64,000 nt of DNA from Sphingobacterium sp. UGAL515B_05 (GCF_033097525.1 NZ_CP109907.1:3596001-3660000), one strand, 5' to 3'. Shown: positions 18,067-29,020, counted from the first letter of the stretch. The notes: a model not told the origin generated them from the sequence alone. Made by a program: numbers and translations.

Positions 18067-19047
18067 ATGCCCATAAACGATAGAGAAGATATAAAAAAAC
18101 ATACTTTTGATCGTATTCTAACAACGATTAGTAGAAAGAAACGTAAAAAGCGTTTGTTGAATGGTGCTATCCTATTTTTTGTTTTATCTATTTGTTCTGT
18201 TAGCTTATATATTTTTTATTCTCGTTCCTTTGATCTGTCCTCCAAAAAAGCCGAGCATATTTATGCGGATATTTCAGCTGGAGATATCACAATTTCAGGA
18301 TCAAGGCCCATGTCCCTTGCTGAATGGGAGAATAATAAAAACAAACCTTTCAAAGTCAGTAAAAAGAAAGATATGTTGATTATTGAACCGACCGAATCAT
18401 CAACCTCCGAATTTGATGATGTTGTTCTGCGCGTTGGGGTCGGTGGATTGTATAAGGTTTTGTTAAAAGATGGAACTATAGTATTTCTCAATTCTAATTC
18501 TGAGCTGAGTTACAAAGGCGATTTTTTAAAAAATCGGATTTTAACTTTAAAAGGGGAAGCCTTTTTTGAGGTTGCTAAGAAACAGCAGGCTGATATTAAA
18601 CAGGAGTTTATTGTTCTGACAGATAAACAGCGGATAGCTGTATTAGGTACAAAGTTTAATGTTTTGTCTCGTGAAGGAGCCGAGCAGACTGTATTAACAG
18701 AAGGAAGTATAGCTTTAAAAAGTATTAAATCAGGAAAAAACAAGTTGCTTGTTCCTGGAGAGATGGCCATGCTGGATGATCATGGATCTATTGATAAAAC
18801 AACTGCTATAACCGAAGATTATACGTCGTGGAAAGATGGTAATTTGTATTATGAAAATAAAAGCTTGCGCTATATTCTCTCAGATCTTGCTAATATCTAT
18901 CCAATTCATTTTGATCCCAATAAAGTTCCCAATCGGAATTTTACACTTTTTCTTAAAAGAGATCGCTCGTTTTCTGAGATTTTGGATCTCATAAAAAAAT
19001 CAGGCAAATTGAACATCACGTTAAAAGGTCATGAATTAATTTTTTAA
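18067..19047 (+). CDS. FecR-family anti-sigma factor
   Basis: 326 residues: a short cytosolic N-terminus (about 1-30) rich in Lys/Arg, one transmembrane helix at about 34-53, then a periplasmic FecR domain (LLKDGTIVFLNSNSELSY, LKGEAFFEVAKK, VLGTKFNV) and a DUF4974 C-terminal domain. It should hold the upstream sigma factor and receive a signal from the SusC STN domain across the periplasm. Start ATG at 18067 follows the sigma gene. Confidence 0.9.
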   Translation: MPINDREDIKKHTFDRILTTISRKKRKKRLLNGAILFFVLSICSVSLYIFYSRSFDLSSKKAEHIYADISAGDITISGSRPMSLAEWENNKNKPFKVSKKKDMLIIEPTESSTSEFDDVVLRVGVGGLYKVLLKDGTIVFLNSNSELSYKGDFLKNRILTLKGEAFFEVAKKQQADIKQEFIVLTDKQRIAVLGTKFNVLSREGAEQTVLTEGSIALKSIKSGKNKLLVPGEMAMLDDHGSIDKTTAITEDYTSWKDGNLYYENKSLRYILSDLANIYPIHFDPNKVPNRNFTLFLKRDRSFSEILDLIKKSGKLNITLKGHELIF

Positions 19048-19081
19048 AAAAAGTTTTTAGGGTAATCGCGTTTGGGAGACT

Positions 19082-19123
19082 CTTTATTGTAAGAATGGGA
19101 ATAATGCCCCTTTTACAATAAAG
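19082..19123 (+). promoter_or_regulatory. Hairpin between FecR and SusC genes
   Basis: CTTTATTGTAA / TTACAATAAAG form an 11-bp perfect stem ending 9 bases before the SusC ATG, with GGG/CCC inside the loop. No T run follows, so attenuation, RNA processing or translation control is more likely than termination. Confidence 0.5.
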
Positions 19124-19132
19124 CCTAAAAAT

Positions 19133-22100
19133 ATGAATAAAAAATTTCACCTGAGAAAAAACAAATTTGGGTTTGTTCGGGACAAATCTGCTTTAACTTT
19201 TTTAAAGCGATCGTCAAAAATAGGAACTATCCTCGGTTTGATAGCTCTCCAAAGCCTTCCCTTAGCCAAGGCACAAGAATTAAACCTTAATCTAAAAAAT
19301 GCCACCTTAACAGAAGTACTAAAAGAGATACGTAAACAAACGGGATATCAGATTATTTATGATTCTGATATTTTGCAAAACAAAAAATTAATCTCTTATT
19401 CTGGTTCCAAATTGGATTTGAGGTTAGTGTTGAAAAAAGCGCTCACGGAGCAGGATCTAGATTTTGTGATTGAAGGCAAGACTATTATTGTTAAACCGCA
19501 GGAAAGGGCTAGTTTTAAAAATATCCCAGATCGGAAATCAGAAAAGATAGAGATTAAAGGTACAGTTTTAAATGCATCGGGAAAACCAATTGCGGGTGTG
19601 ACCGTGACAGAAAGAGGTACGTCAAATACTGTATTGACAGCAGAAGACGGAACATTTACTTTAAAAGTAGCAAATGAAAAATCCATTTTGGATTTTTCCT
19701 ATGTGGGGTATGCTTCTTTAAGCGAAAATGCGAGTCGCAACCCAATGATGTTGACAATGTCCAGTCAGGATAGGGCGTTGGAAGAAGTCGTTGTAGTAGG
19801 GTACGGAACACAAAAGAAGGCAAATTTGACTGGTGCGGTTTCGTCTCTTGACGGTAAAGAGTTAGAGTCAAGACCTGTGCAGAATGTTGGACAGGCCCTG
19901 CAAGGCATGATTCCTGGGCTGAATTTGCAGACAACCGGACTGGGGGGTGAACTAAATCAAAATCTAAGCGTCAATATCCGTGGTGCGGGGACGATAGGCG
20001 TAGGGTCGAGTTCATCAGTTTTGGTTTTAATTGATGGGATGGAAGGCAATATGAATGCGCTAAATCCTCAGGATATTGAAAATATCACCGTACTTAAAGA
20101 TGCAGCAGCTTCTGCTATTTACGGGTCAAGGGCACCTTTTGGAGTTATCCTCATTACAACAAAATCTGGAAAATCGGGTAAGATAACAGCAAATTATAAC
20201 AATAATATAAGATTGGGTAAGCCAAGGGGGCTACCCACGATGTTAGATTCCAAAACATTTGCGTATTATTTCAACGAAGTGGCAGCAAACGATGGTGAAG
20301 GTGCAAAATTTTCTCAGGAAGTATTGGAACGAATTGAAGCTTATCAAAGAGGAGAAATAGAAACGACGACTACCCCAAATACGAGTGACAGATTTCAATA
20401 CTATACAGGGTCTAATGGGAATACAAACTGGTTTAAAGAGTTTTACAGGGATTTTACAACTTCCCATGAACACACGCTCAGTTTGAATGGCGGTACTGAA
20501 AAGCTAAATTTTTATAGTTCAGCAAATTACATGGATCAAAATGGCTTGAACAGGTTTGCTAATGACAATTTTCAACGATATTCGATAGCTACAAAAATCA
20601 ATGCAAAGATTAGCGATAAGGTAGACCTCATGTACAATACGCGTTTTGTACGTGAAGACTACGAAAAAGCAAGCCATATGAATGATTTATATTATCATAA
20701 TATAGCGAGAAGATGGCCTACGATACCTTTGTACGACCCAAATGGAAATTATTCCGAACCAAGTGAAATATTGCAGCTCCAGCAAGGAGGACGTTCTAAA
20801 TTTCAGAAAGATTTTCTTTATCAGCAGCTACAATTGCATTATCAGCCAATCAAAAATTGGAATATAACAGGAAATGTCAATTATCGTATTACAAGTCAAA
20901 ATGACCATGCCGAAATTTTGAGAGCTTATTCAAATGATGCAAAAGGAAATCCATTTCCTGTTGCGGTAGGGTACAATGCTGCTGGATATACCAATGTTTC
21001 GGAATACAATCGCAAAGACGAATATTTCAGTACAAATTTCTTTTCAGATTATTCCTTTGACATCAACGCTGATCATCATTTCAAAATTTTGGCTGGTTTC
21101 AATTCAGAGCTCAATAAGTATAGAGATCTTAATGGAAGCATGAGCGATCTGATCACAGATAATGTTCCGACATTGAATACTGCCACCACCAATCCCAGGG
21201 CTTCTGGGGGGTATCAACATTGGGCTACTGCTGGTTTTTTTGGACGATTAAACTATAGCTACAAAGATAGGTATCTTTTTGAGGCTAACGGACGATACGA
21301 CGGTTCGTCACGTTTTCCAAGAGACTTGCGCTGGAATCTCTTCCCCTCAGTTTCCGCTGGATGGAATATAGCGAATGAGTCATTTTGGCCTATTAAGGAG
21401 CATGTTTCCATGTTTAAATTGCGTGGTTCCTACGGCGAGCTGGGAAACCAATATACGGACAATTGGTATCCTTTTTATGCAACAATGCCCGTTAGTATAG
21501 CTAATGGTACCTGGCTTTTGAATGGACAAAAAACAAATACGGCCAGTGCCCCTGGGCTTATTGCCTCTACCTTGACCTGGGAACGTGTCTCAAGCTGGAA
21601 TGTGGGATTAGATCTGCGGGCACTTTCCAATCGTTTAGGTTTATCTCTTGAAGTCTATCGTCGGAATACATTCGATATGATAGGACCAGCACCAGAGCTT
21701 CCTGTTATTTTGGGTACAGCTGTGCCGCGTTTAAACAATGCCGAGATGAATTCCAAAGGCTTCGAAATTGAGTTAAATTGGAAAGATCATATTGGTAAAT
21801 TGAATTACAGCGCTAGAGCTGTCCTTTCCGATGATCGTCAGACAGTCACCAAATATCCTAATCCTACAGGTACGCTGAGTACCTGGTACGATGGTCGCAA
21901 GAATGGAGAGATCTGGGGATATCAAACTTTAGGAATAGCACAGAGCGGAGAAGAAATGGCTGCCCACCTCGCTAAAACCAAACAGTCTTTCGGGACAAAC
22001 TGGCAAGCTGGGGACATTATGTATGCTGATCTCAACGGAGACGGTCAGGTTAATAATGGAGCCAATACCTTGGCGAACCCAGGGGATCTTGCAATTATAG

Positions 22101-22639
22101 GAAATTCGGCCCCACGCTATCGTTATAGTTTTGATTTAAATTTCAATTATAGCGGATTCGATTTAGGGATTTTCTTGCAAGGTGTTGGAAAACGCGATTA
22201 TATGCCCAATGGGCCATATTTTTGGGGGGCGAATGGCGGGATGTGGCAATCCGCTGGTTTTGTTGAGAATATGGACTTCTACCGCGATGAGAATTCCACG
22301 ATGGTACAGAACGGTGTTTTAGGTGTTAATAAAGATTCCTATTTACCGAGACCTTATTTTAACACTTCAAAAAATCAGCAAACACAAACTAAATATTTAC
22401 AGAATGCTGCTTATTTACGTTTAAAGAATGCTCAATTTGGATATACGTTTTCTCCACAACTATTGGGCAAGATAGGATTTTCTAAAATTCGTATTTATGC
22501 ATCAGGTGAGAATTTGTTGACTTTTACCAAAATGGCTAAGGTTTTTGATCCGGAAACCGTTGGACTTGGAGGGTGGAATGATGGAAAAACATATCCATTT
22601 TCGACGACTTATTCTTTTGGCCTTAACTTGAATTTTTAA
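19133..22639 (+). CDS. SusC/RagA TonB-linked receptor with STN domain
   Basis: 1168 residues: signal region, STN domain (about 55-120, NATLTEVLKEIRKQTGYQIIY), carboxypeptidase-like domain (about 135-215), TonB box EEVVVVGYG near residue 222, plug (about 235-345) and a large barrel ending FGLNLNF. The STN domain is the part that signals to the FecR above. It imports oligosaccharides across the outer membrane with the SusD that starts 10 bases downstream. The GH29/GH2 genes suggest a fucosylated galactoside. Confidence 0.95.
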   Translation: MNKKFHLRKNKFGFVRDKSALTFLKRSSKIGTILGLIALQSLPLAKAQELNLNLKNATLTEVLKEIRKQTGYQIIYDSDILQNKKLISYSGSKLDLRLVLKKALTEQDLDFVIEGKTIIVKPQERASFKNIPDRKSEKIEIKGTVLNASGKPIAGVTVTERGTSNTVLTAEDGTFTLKVANEKSILDFSYVGYASLSENASRNPMMLTMSSQDRALEEVVVVGYGTQKKANLTGAVSSLDGKELESRPVQNVGQALQGMIPGLNLQTTGLGGELNQNLSVNIRGAGTIGVGSSSSVLVLIDGMEGNMNALNPQDIENITVLKDAAASAIYGSRAPFGVILITTKSGKSGKITANYNNNIRLGKPRGLPTMLDSKTFAYYFNEVAANDGEGAKFSQEVLERIEAYQRGEIETTTTPNTSDRFQYYTGSNGNTNWFKEFYRDFTTSHEHTLSLNGGTEKLNFYSSANYMDQNGLNRFANDNFQRYSIATKINAKISDKVDLMYNTRFVREDYEKASHMNDLYYHNIARRWPTIPLYDPNGNYSEPSEILQLQQGGRSKFQKDFLYQQLQLHYQPIKNWNITGNVNYRITSQNDHAEILRAYSNDAKGNPFPVAVGYNAAGYTNVSEYNRKDEYFSTNFFSDYSFDINADHHFKILAGFNSELNKYRDLNGSMSDLITDNVPTLNTATTNPRASGGYQHWATAGFFGRLNYSYKDRYLFEANGRYDGSSRFPRDLRWNLFPSVSAGWNIANESFWPIKEHVSMFKLRGSYGELGNQYTDNWYPFYATMPVSIANGTWLLNGQKTNTASAPGLIASTLTWERVSSWNVGLDLRALSNRLGLSLEVYRRNTFDMIGPAPELPVILGTAVPRLNNAEMNSKGFEIELNWKDHIGKLNYSARAVLSDDRQTVTKYPNPTGTLSTWYDGRKNGEIWGYQTLGIAQSGEEMAAHLAKTKQSFGTNWQAGDIMYADLNGDGQVNNGANTLANPGDLAIIGNSAPRYRYSFDLNFNYSGFDLGIFLQGVGKRDYMPNGPYFWGANGGMWQSAGFVENMDFYRDENSTMVQNGVLGVNKDSYLPRPYFNTSKNQQTQTKYLQNAAYLRLKNAQFGYTFSPQLLGKIGFSKIRIYASGENLLTFTKMAKVFDPETVGLGGWNDGKTYPFSTTYSFGLNLNF

Positions 22640-22649
22640 ACCGATATAT

Positions 22650-24641
22650 ATGAAAACGACATATTATTTTTCCACAATTTCTTGGTTGTTATCGATGACC
22701 GTGTTGTTCACATTGCATTCCTGCAATAAGTATTTGGATAGAGAACCCTTATCCAATGTAACACCGCAGGAATATTTAAATACCGAAGCAGATTTGGCCG
22801 CATACACGGTTGGCCGTTATGCCTTTCCATCCCATTCTGGCTGGGGCCTTGGTACATTTGCTAACGATAACGGTACAGACAACCAGGTGACTTCAAGTTA
22901 TTCGACACGTTGGGTACCTGGAGAATGGCGTGTGCCGAGTTCGGGCGGTGATTGGGATTTTACTCAGATTAGGCAGTTGAACTATTTTCTTGAACAGGTA
23001 CTCCCAAAATGGAAGAACGGTAAGTTAACGGGCAATTCAGCAAATATAACTCATTATGTGGGTGAAGCCTATTTTTTGAGAGCGTATGAATATTTTAATA
23101 AAGTGCAGGCGCTTGGTGATTTTCCGATTGTTCGAAATACACTTAAAGATAATATGGAAGAGCTGACGGCTGCTTCCATTCGACAACCTAGAAATATGGT
23201 GGTTCGATTTATTCTTTCTGATTTGGATTCGGCAATTACATTATTGAACGATGTAGCTCCTGACGGGAAGAACCGTATTTCAAAAAAGGCCGCTTTACTT
23301 TTTAAATCTCGTGTAGGGTTATTTGAAGGCTCTTGGCTAAAATACCATAAAGGAACTGCTTTCGTCCCTGGTGGAACTGGCTGGCCCGGTGCAAAATCGC
23401 ACCCAAATTTTTCGATCAATATCGATAATGAGATCAATTATTTCTTAGAACAGTCTATGACAGCCGCCGCTCAGGTAGCCGATGCAGTCGAACTTGTCGG
23501 AAATACAAAGGACGATGGTTATAATTCATCTTCGAACCCCTATTTCAAAATGTTTGGCGACGAGAATTTAAATGGCTACAGTGAAGTGCTTTTATGGCGG
23601 AGTTATTCCACACCCTTGGGAATTACCCATGCCGTAAATCATTACATGAATCGAAATGGCGGAAATTCCGGATATTCAAGAGGTCTTGTGGAAAATTTTA
23701 CCATGAAAAACGGACTACCTATTTATGCTTCAAACTCGGGTTATGCAGGCGACGATTCCATCAGCCTTGTCAAAAAAAATCGGGATAACCGATTACAGCT
23801 ATTCATGAAGGCACCTGGGGAATTGAGTTATACCAACCAGACTTCTTCAACCGGTGCTGTACAGACAGAGCCTAGACCCGATATTATTGGTTTGGCAGAG
23901 ACACGGTACGTGACAGGTTACGCTTTGAAAAAAGGAATGAGTTACCTTTTTGCCCAAGCTGAGGGGCAGACTGGTACTACAGGCTCAATTATATTTCGTG
24001 CTGTTGAGGCTTATTTAAACTATATTGAAGCAAGTTATCTTGCAAAGGGAGTAATCGATGCAAAAGCCAACAGTTACTGGACGAAAATAAGAGAAAGAGC
24101 AGGCGTAAATACAGATTTTATGGCAACCGTAAACGCGACCGAAATGCAAAAGGAAGCTCAAGGTGACTTCGCTGCATATTCAGCCGGACAGTTACTTTCC
24201 GATAAAATTCTTTATAATATTAGAAGAGAACGCCGTTTGGAACTTATTGCCGAGGGATTTAGATTTAATGATCTTAGGCGTTGGCGGGCGCTTGATCAGC
24301 TAGCAAACAATCCATACATTATTGAAGGGATGAGGCTGTGGGGGCCTATGCAGGACTGGTACAAAGATAAGGGCGTCTCTACTTTAATCGTACCGGGCAC
24401 AGCAGGAAAAACAGCAAATGTGTCTTCACCCCAGGAAAGTCAATATCTAAGACCCTATCGGATTAATCTTTCGGCTAACAATCTTGTTCTAAATGGCTAT
24501 AGTTGGACCAGTGCGCATTATTTGTCTCCCATAGCCATAAGTCATTTGAGCATAACTTCGACAGATGGTAGTCCAGCTGGTTCAATTATCTATCAAAACC
24601 CGAATTGGCCTTTAGTTGCCAATCAGGGGGCCAATCAATAA
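22650..24641 (+). CDS. SusD/RagB glycan-binding lipoprotein
   Basis: 663 residues, large for a SusD. The lipoprotein signal ends LHSC near residue 25. TPR-like helices and the C-terminal RRERRLELIAEGFRFNDLRRW block are diagnostic of SusD (PF07980/PF14322). It caps the SusC barrel and captures glycans at the cell surface. A strong hairpin at 24672-24710 closes this part of the operon. Confidence 0.95.
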   Translation: MKTTYYFSTISWLLSMTVLFTLHSCNKYLDREPLSNVTPQEYLNTEADLAAYTVGRYAFPSHSGWGLGTFANDNGTDNQVTSSYSTRWVPGEWRVPSSGGDWDFTQIRQLNYFLEQVLPKWKNGKLTGNSANITHYVGEAYFLRAYEYFNKVQALGDFPIVRNTLKDNMEELTAASIRQPRNMVVRFILSDLDSAITLLNDVAPDGKNRISKKAALLFKSRVGLFEGSWLKYHKGTAFVPGGTGWPGAKSHPNFSINIDNEINYFLEQSMTAAAQVADAVELVGNTKDDGYNSSSNPYFKMFGDENLNGYSEVLLWRSYSTPLGITHAVNHYMNRNGGNSGYSRGLVENFTMKNGLPIYASNSGYAGDDSISLVKKNRDNRLQLFMKAPGELSYTNQTSSTGAVQTEPRPDIIGLAETRYVTGYALKKGMSYLFAQAEGQTGTTGSIIFRAVEAYLNYIEASYLAKGVIDAKANSYWTKIRERAGVNTDFMATVNATEMQKEAQGDFAAYSAGQLLSDKILYNIRRERRLELIAEGFRFNDLRRWRALDQLANNPYIIEGMRLWGPMQDWYKDKGVSTLIVPGTAGKTANVSSPQESQYLRPYRINLSANNLVLNGYSWTSAHYLSPIAISHLSITSTDGSPAGSIIYQNPNWPLVANQGANQ

Positions 24642-24671
24642 TTGGTCGGAACCTTTACGAAAATTTTGAAG

Positions 24672-24710
24672 ATAAGATAGTTCGGAGATTATTCCGGCTA
24701 TCTTATTTTT
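24672..24710 (+). terminator. Terminator after susD
   Basis: ATAAGATAG / CTATCTTAT form a 9-bp stem (24672-24680 with 24698-24706), extended inside by CGG/CCG, followed by a T run. It would lower expression of the glycosidase genes relative to SusC/D. Confidence 0.7.
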
Positions 24711-24726
24711 GTCCTATAGATATAAA

Positions 24727-26244
24727 ATGAAGAAAATTAATATCATTACTTTACTATTATTGGCAGCGGTATTTGATACTGCGGCTCAAAATATGATTGC
24801 CTTACAACCCGGAGAATCAGAATCTGCTATTGTAACCAAGGCAGCCAACGTGATACCGACCCAAAGACAGCTTGATTGGCAAAAGCTGGAAGTGACCGGA
24901 TTTCTCCATTTCGGGATCAATACCTTCACAAATAAGGAATGGGGTGAAGGGAAAGACGATCCAAAATTATTTAACCCGACACAACTAGATGCAGAACAAT
25001 GGGTTAGGACAGCAAAAGAAGGTGGAATTAAACTTTTGATTCTTACCGCGAAGCATCACGATGGCTTCTGTCTCTGGCAAACGAATACAACAGACTATTC
25101 GGTTAAAAATTCTCCTTACAAAAAGGGAAAAGGAGATGTTTTTGGCGAACTAGCTGCGGCCTGTAGAAAATATGATATGAAGTTAGGGGTATATCTTTCC
25201 CCTTGGGATCGACATGAGGCTTCTTATGGTTCAGAAGCTTATAATGATTTTTTTGTTGCCCAATTGAGCGAATTACTGACCCGATATGGTCAGATTGATG
25301 AAGTTTGGTTTGATGGTGCTAACGGAGAGGGACCGAATGGTAAAAAGCAGGAATACGATTGGAATCGTTATTATCAGGTTATACGTGAAAAACAACCTGA
25401 GGCCGTTATCGCAGTAATGGGACCCGATGTAAGATGGGTCGGTACAGAAACGGGCTATGGTCGGGACACAGAATGGTCAGTTGTACCTGCTAGTAACCTA
25501 GCGCAAAATCATATAGCTGCTGGATCGCAACAGCAGATGAATATTAAACCGGCGGGAGATATGCGTAACAAAGATCTTGGGAGCCGGGAAAGGATCAAAG
25601 AAGCAAAAGGGCTGGTCTGGTACCCAGCGGAAACCGATGTTTCTATACGCCCGGGATGGTTCTATCACGAGGAAGAGAATAACAAAGTCAAAAGCCCAGG
25701 GAAGTTGATGGATATTTATTTTAATTCGGTGGGAAAAAATGGTGTCTTGTTGCTTAATATTCCACCAACAGCAGCCGGATTGATTCATTCGGTAGATGCT
25801 GCAAATTTAAAAAAGTGGAACGACTGGCGAACAGCATTGTTTTCGAATAACATTTTAAGCAAAGCCAAACTCCAGACTACCGACCTCGTTCTAAAAAAAT
25901 GGAAAAAAATGCCATTTTGGACGACGAAAGATCAAAAAACCAGCACAGCAACTTTTGAATATATCCTGCCTAAGGCAACCGCGTTCAACGTTCTCTCCCT
26001 ACAGGAAAGCATTGCTTTAGGCCAGCGTGTGGAGCGATTTAATTTGGAAGTATGGCAAGATGGAGTCTGGAAAGAAGTGTCGAAAGGTACTACGATCGGT
26101 AACAAACGTCTATTAGCTTTTCCAACAGTTATTGCCCAGAAGATAAGAATCAACATTTTACAATCTCGTCTAAATCCGCAGATAGAACAGTTGGGGCTCT
26201 ATTTCAATGAAATAGGAGTATTTGAATGGCAAACCATAATTTAA
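24727..26244 (+). CDS. Alpha-L-fucosidase, GH29
   Basis: 505 residues from ATG at 24727 (a TTG six codons upstream is less likely). Signal peptide to about AAQ21. The (beta/alpha)8 domain has TAKHHDGF and the nucleophile Asp in EVWFDGANG (about residue 196), typical of GH29. A C-terminal beta-sandwich of about 130 residues (TTWxxxP-like region to the end) follows. Acts in the periplasm on alpha-linked fucose. Position after SusC/D and before a GH2 enzyme supports sequential glycan breakdown. Confidence 0.9.
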   Translation: MKKINIITLLLLAAVFDTAAQNMIALQPGESESAIVTKAANVIPTQRQLDWQKLEVTGFLHFGINTFTNKEWGEGKDDPKLFNPTQLDAEQWVRTAKEGGIKLLILTAKHHDGFCLWQTNTTDYSVKNSPYKKGKGDVFGELAAACRKYDMKLGVYLSPWDRHEASYGSEAYNDFFVAQLSELLTRYGQIDEVWFDGANGEGPNGKKQEYDWNRYYQVIREKQPEAVIAVMGPDVRWVGTETGYGRDTEWSVVPASNLAQNHIAAGSQQQMNIKPAGDMRNKDLGSRERIKEAKGLVWYPAETDVSIRPGWFYHEEENNKVKSPGKLMDIYFNSVGKNGVLLLNIPPTAAGLIHSVDAANLKKWNDWRTALFSNNILSKAKLQTTDLVLKKWKKMPFWTTKDQKTSTATFEYILPKATAFNVLSLQESIALGQRVERFNLEVWQDGVWKEVSKGTTIGNKRLLAFPTVIAQKIRINILQSRLNPQIEQLGLYFNEIGVFEWQTII

Positions 26245-26356
26245 GTTTTAAATCCAATCACAAAAGACCTGAATAATTTTATTATGTTATACATAAGTTG
26301 TATTTTGGGATCTTTAACTCGTTTTTTTGAACAAACTCAACCTTAAAATGCTATAG

Positions 26357-28879
26357 ATGCAAAAAGAATCTAAATCTTATTTATTCATTTTTTCAACCCT
26401 AGGACTGAAATTTATACTGTGTGCAATAATATCTATTGGACCCAATACTTTATTTGCTCAGGAACGAATAGTAACCATGCTCGAGGATGGATGGAAATTT
26501 ACAAAACATGATCAGCCAAACTTCGCTGATATCGGATTGATTACAAGCGAATGGCAGACTGTTCGTGTTCCGCATGATTGGGCAATTTATGGCCCGTTTA
26601 GTGCCAACAATGATAAGCAGAATATGGCTATTGCCCAAGATGGACAAAAGGAAGCATTGGAACATGCAGGTCGGACTGGTGGACTTCCGTTTGTTGGCGT
26701 TGGTTGGTATCGTAAAGAATTTGAATTGCCACAAAACGTTCAAAATAAGCGCACGGTTTTACAGTTTGATGGTGCTATGAGCAATGCTGTCGTTTTTGTT
26801 AATGGGAAAAAGGTCGGCAATTGGCCTTATGGCTATAATAGTTTTTATTTTGATATTTCCGAGTATGTGAGTCCGGGTAAAAATTTGGTAGCCGTAAGAT
26901 TAGAAAATAAGTCTGAGTCATCCCGCTGGTATCCTGGCGCAGGATTATATCGAAATGTTCGATTGGAGATCACTGAAAAAACAAGTATTGCCAATTGGGG
27001 CACCTATATTACGACACCTGAGATCACAAAGGATTTCGCTCGAATTCAGGTTCGGACTGATTTAGTTGGTATAGATCTGTCGAAAGATTCTCTTTCCTTA
27101 GAGACTATTCTTATAGACAGCGATGGACAGATTGTGGCGAAGAAGAATGATCGAATTGGCAACTACCAGATCCAGCAGGAATTGTTCGTTGATAAACCAC
27201 AATTATGGGAATTGCAATCCCCCAATTTATATAAGGCTGTCAGCAAGCTCTATCAGAACGGCAAATTAATCGATAAATATCAAACAGTATTTGGAATCAG
27301 AAGCATTGCTCTGGTACCAAATAAGGGGTTTTATTTGAATGGAAAGCTGACCGTATTTAAAGGAGTGTGTTTGCATCATGATTTGGGGCCGTTGGGAGCA
27401 GCCGTGAATGAGGCCGCTATTAGGCGGCAGTTGCGAATAATGAAAGATATGGGCGTTAATGCCATTCGCACCTCTCATAATATGCCGGCGCCGGAACTGG
27501 TACAAGCCTGTGACGAAATGGGAATTATGCTAATGGCGGAAAGTTTTGATGAATGGAAAATTCCCAAAATGAAGAATGGGTACAATCAATATTTTAACGA
27601 TTGGGCCGAAAAAGATCTTGTCAATCTGATACGGCATTACCGCAATAATCCAAGCGTTGTGATGTGGTGTATTGGAAATGAAGTACCCGAACAAGGAAGT
27701 CCTGATGGATCAAAGGTGGCGCGGTATCTGCAAGATATTTGCCATCGTGAGGATCCATCTCGCCCTGTTACCCAGGGGATGGACAACCCTGATGCGGTCA
27801 TAAATAGTAGCTTTGCCTCAACGATGGATGTGGCAGGCTTTAATTATCGCCCATTTAAATACCCCGAAGCGTATGAAAAGTTGCAACAGCAGTTGATTCT
27901 TGGTACAGAAACTGCGTCCACTTTGAGTTCTCGAGGCATTTATAAATTTCCCGTCGAAAGAAAATCGATGGCAAAATATGACGACCATCAGGCTTCGAGT
28001 TATGATGTGGAGCATTGTTCATGGTCGGATTTGCCTGAAGATAACTTTATCCAACATGACGATCTACCTTACGCAATGGGTGAATTTGTGTGGACAGGGT
28101 TCGATTATTTGGGCGAACCAACACCTTACTATACAGATTGGCCAAGTCATAGTTCTTTGTTCGGTATTGTAGATCTTGCCGGTATTCCTAAAGATCGATA
28201 TTATCTTTATCGAAGCCATTGGAACCAGGAATCGCATACACTTCATATTCTTCCTCATTGGAACTGGAAGGGACGCGAAGGGCAGAAAACGCCAATTTTT
28301 GTTTATACAGATTACCCTGCAGCCGAAATTTTTATCAATGGAAAAAGTCAAGGAGTTCAAAGGAAAGATTTTGACGTTACCTTGGAAAATTCTAAGGATA
28401 AAAAAGCACAAAATGATTTTATGCGTCAGAAGCGCTATCGTTTGATGTGGATGAATACTAAATACGAACCGGGCACGGTTACGGTAGTTGCCTATGATTC
28501 TTTGGGGAGTATAGCTGCAAGAGATAGTGTAAAGACTGCAGGTAAGCTATATACTATACGATTAGACGTTGATCGGAAACAATTGAAAGCAAATGGAAAA
28601 GATATTGCTTTTATTACAGCTACGCTCGTTGATAAACAGGGGAATATAGTGACAAGCGAAGACCGAGAATTAAAATTCAAGGTAAAAGGGCAGGGGGCAT
28701 TTAAGGCTGTGGCGAATGGAGATCCAACAAGTTTGGAATCATTTCAGAAACCCATCATGAAGTGCTTTAACGGTCAATTGGTTTTTCTGGTTGAGAGCAG
28801 AGAGTCTGCGGGGGATATTATAGTTGAGGTAGAGGGAAAGGGATTGAAGAAAGCAAGTATCAAAATAATAGCGAGGTAA
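26357..28879 (+). CDS. GH2 beta-galactosidase-like enzyme with DUF4982
   Basis: 840 residues with a signal peptide ending near LFAQ. GH2 sugar-binding, immunoglobulin-like and TIM-barrel domains in order, then DUF4982 and an Ig-like C-terminus. The acid/base Glu lies in CIGNEVPEQG (about 442) and the nucleophile Glu in ILGTETAST (about 518); GEFVWTGFDYLGEPTPY is the family block. Likely a beta-galactosidase that acts on the product of the GH29 enzyme. Exact specificity cannot be read from sequence. Confidence 0.9.
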   Translation: MQKESKSYLFIFSTLGLKFILCAIISIGPNTLFAQERIVTMLEDGWKFTKHDQPNFADIGLITSEWQTVRVPHDWAIYGPFSANNDKQNMAIAQDGQKEALEHAGRTGGLPFVGVGWYRKEFELPQNVQNKRTVLQFDGAMSNAVVFVNGKKVGNWPYGYNSFYFDISEYVSPGKNLVAVRLENKSESSRWYPGAGLYRNVRLEITEKTSIANWGTYITTPEITKDFARIQVRTDLVGIDLSKDSLSLETILIDSDGQIVAKKNDRIGNYQIQQELFVDKPQLWELQSPNLYKAVSKLYQNGKLIDKYQTVFGIRSIALVPNKGFYLNGKLTVFKGVCLHHDLGPLGAAVNEAAIRRQLRIMKDMGVNAIRTSHNMPAPELVQACDEMGIMLMAESFDEWKIPKMKNGYNQYFNDWAEKDLVNLIRHYRNNPSVVMWCIGNEVPEQGSPDGSKVARYLQDICHREDPSRPVTQGMDNPDAVINSSFASTMDVAGFNYRPFKYPEAYEKLQQQLILGTETASTLSSRGIYKFPVERKSMAKYDDHQASSYDVEHCSWSDLPEDNFIQHDDLPYAMGEFVWTGFDYLGEPTPYYTDWPSHSSLFGIVDLAGIPKDRYYLYRSHWNQESHTLHILPHWNWKGREGQKTPIFVYTDYPAAEIFINGKSQGVQRKDFDVTLENSKDKKAQNDFMRQKRYRLMWMNTKYEPGTVTVVAYDSLGSIAARDSVKTAGKLYTIRLDVDRKQLKANGKDIAFITATLVDKQGNIVTSEDRELKFKVKGQGAFKAVANGDPTSLESFQKPIMKCFNGQLVFLVESRESAGDIIVEVEGKGLKKASIKIIAR

Positions 28880-28954
28880 AATATGATGCTAAGTCTGACA
28901 TTGTTCAGGTTAAAGTCTCTAATCAGAAGTTGGATTAATACCCTATAAAAAAAG

Positions 28955-28980
28955 CTCAACTGTTGAGACAGATTTTTTTT
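28955..28980 (+). terminator. Terminator after the GH2 gene
   Basis: CTCAA-CTG-TTGAG forms a short stem followed by an eight-T run at 28973-28980, about 75 bases after the GH2 stop. It would end the first polysaccharide locus. Confidence 0.55.
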
Positions 28981-29020
28981 GACATTGAAACTCTTTTATT
29001 ATACAACATTTGGCTGTTGT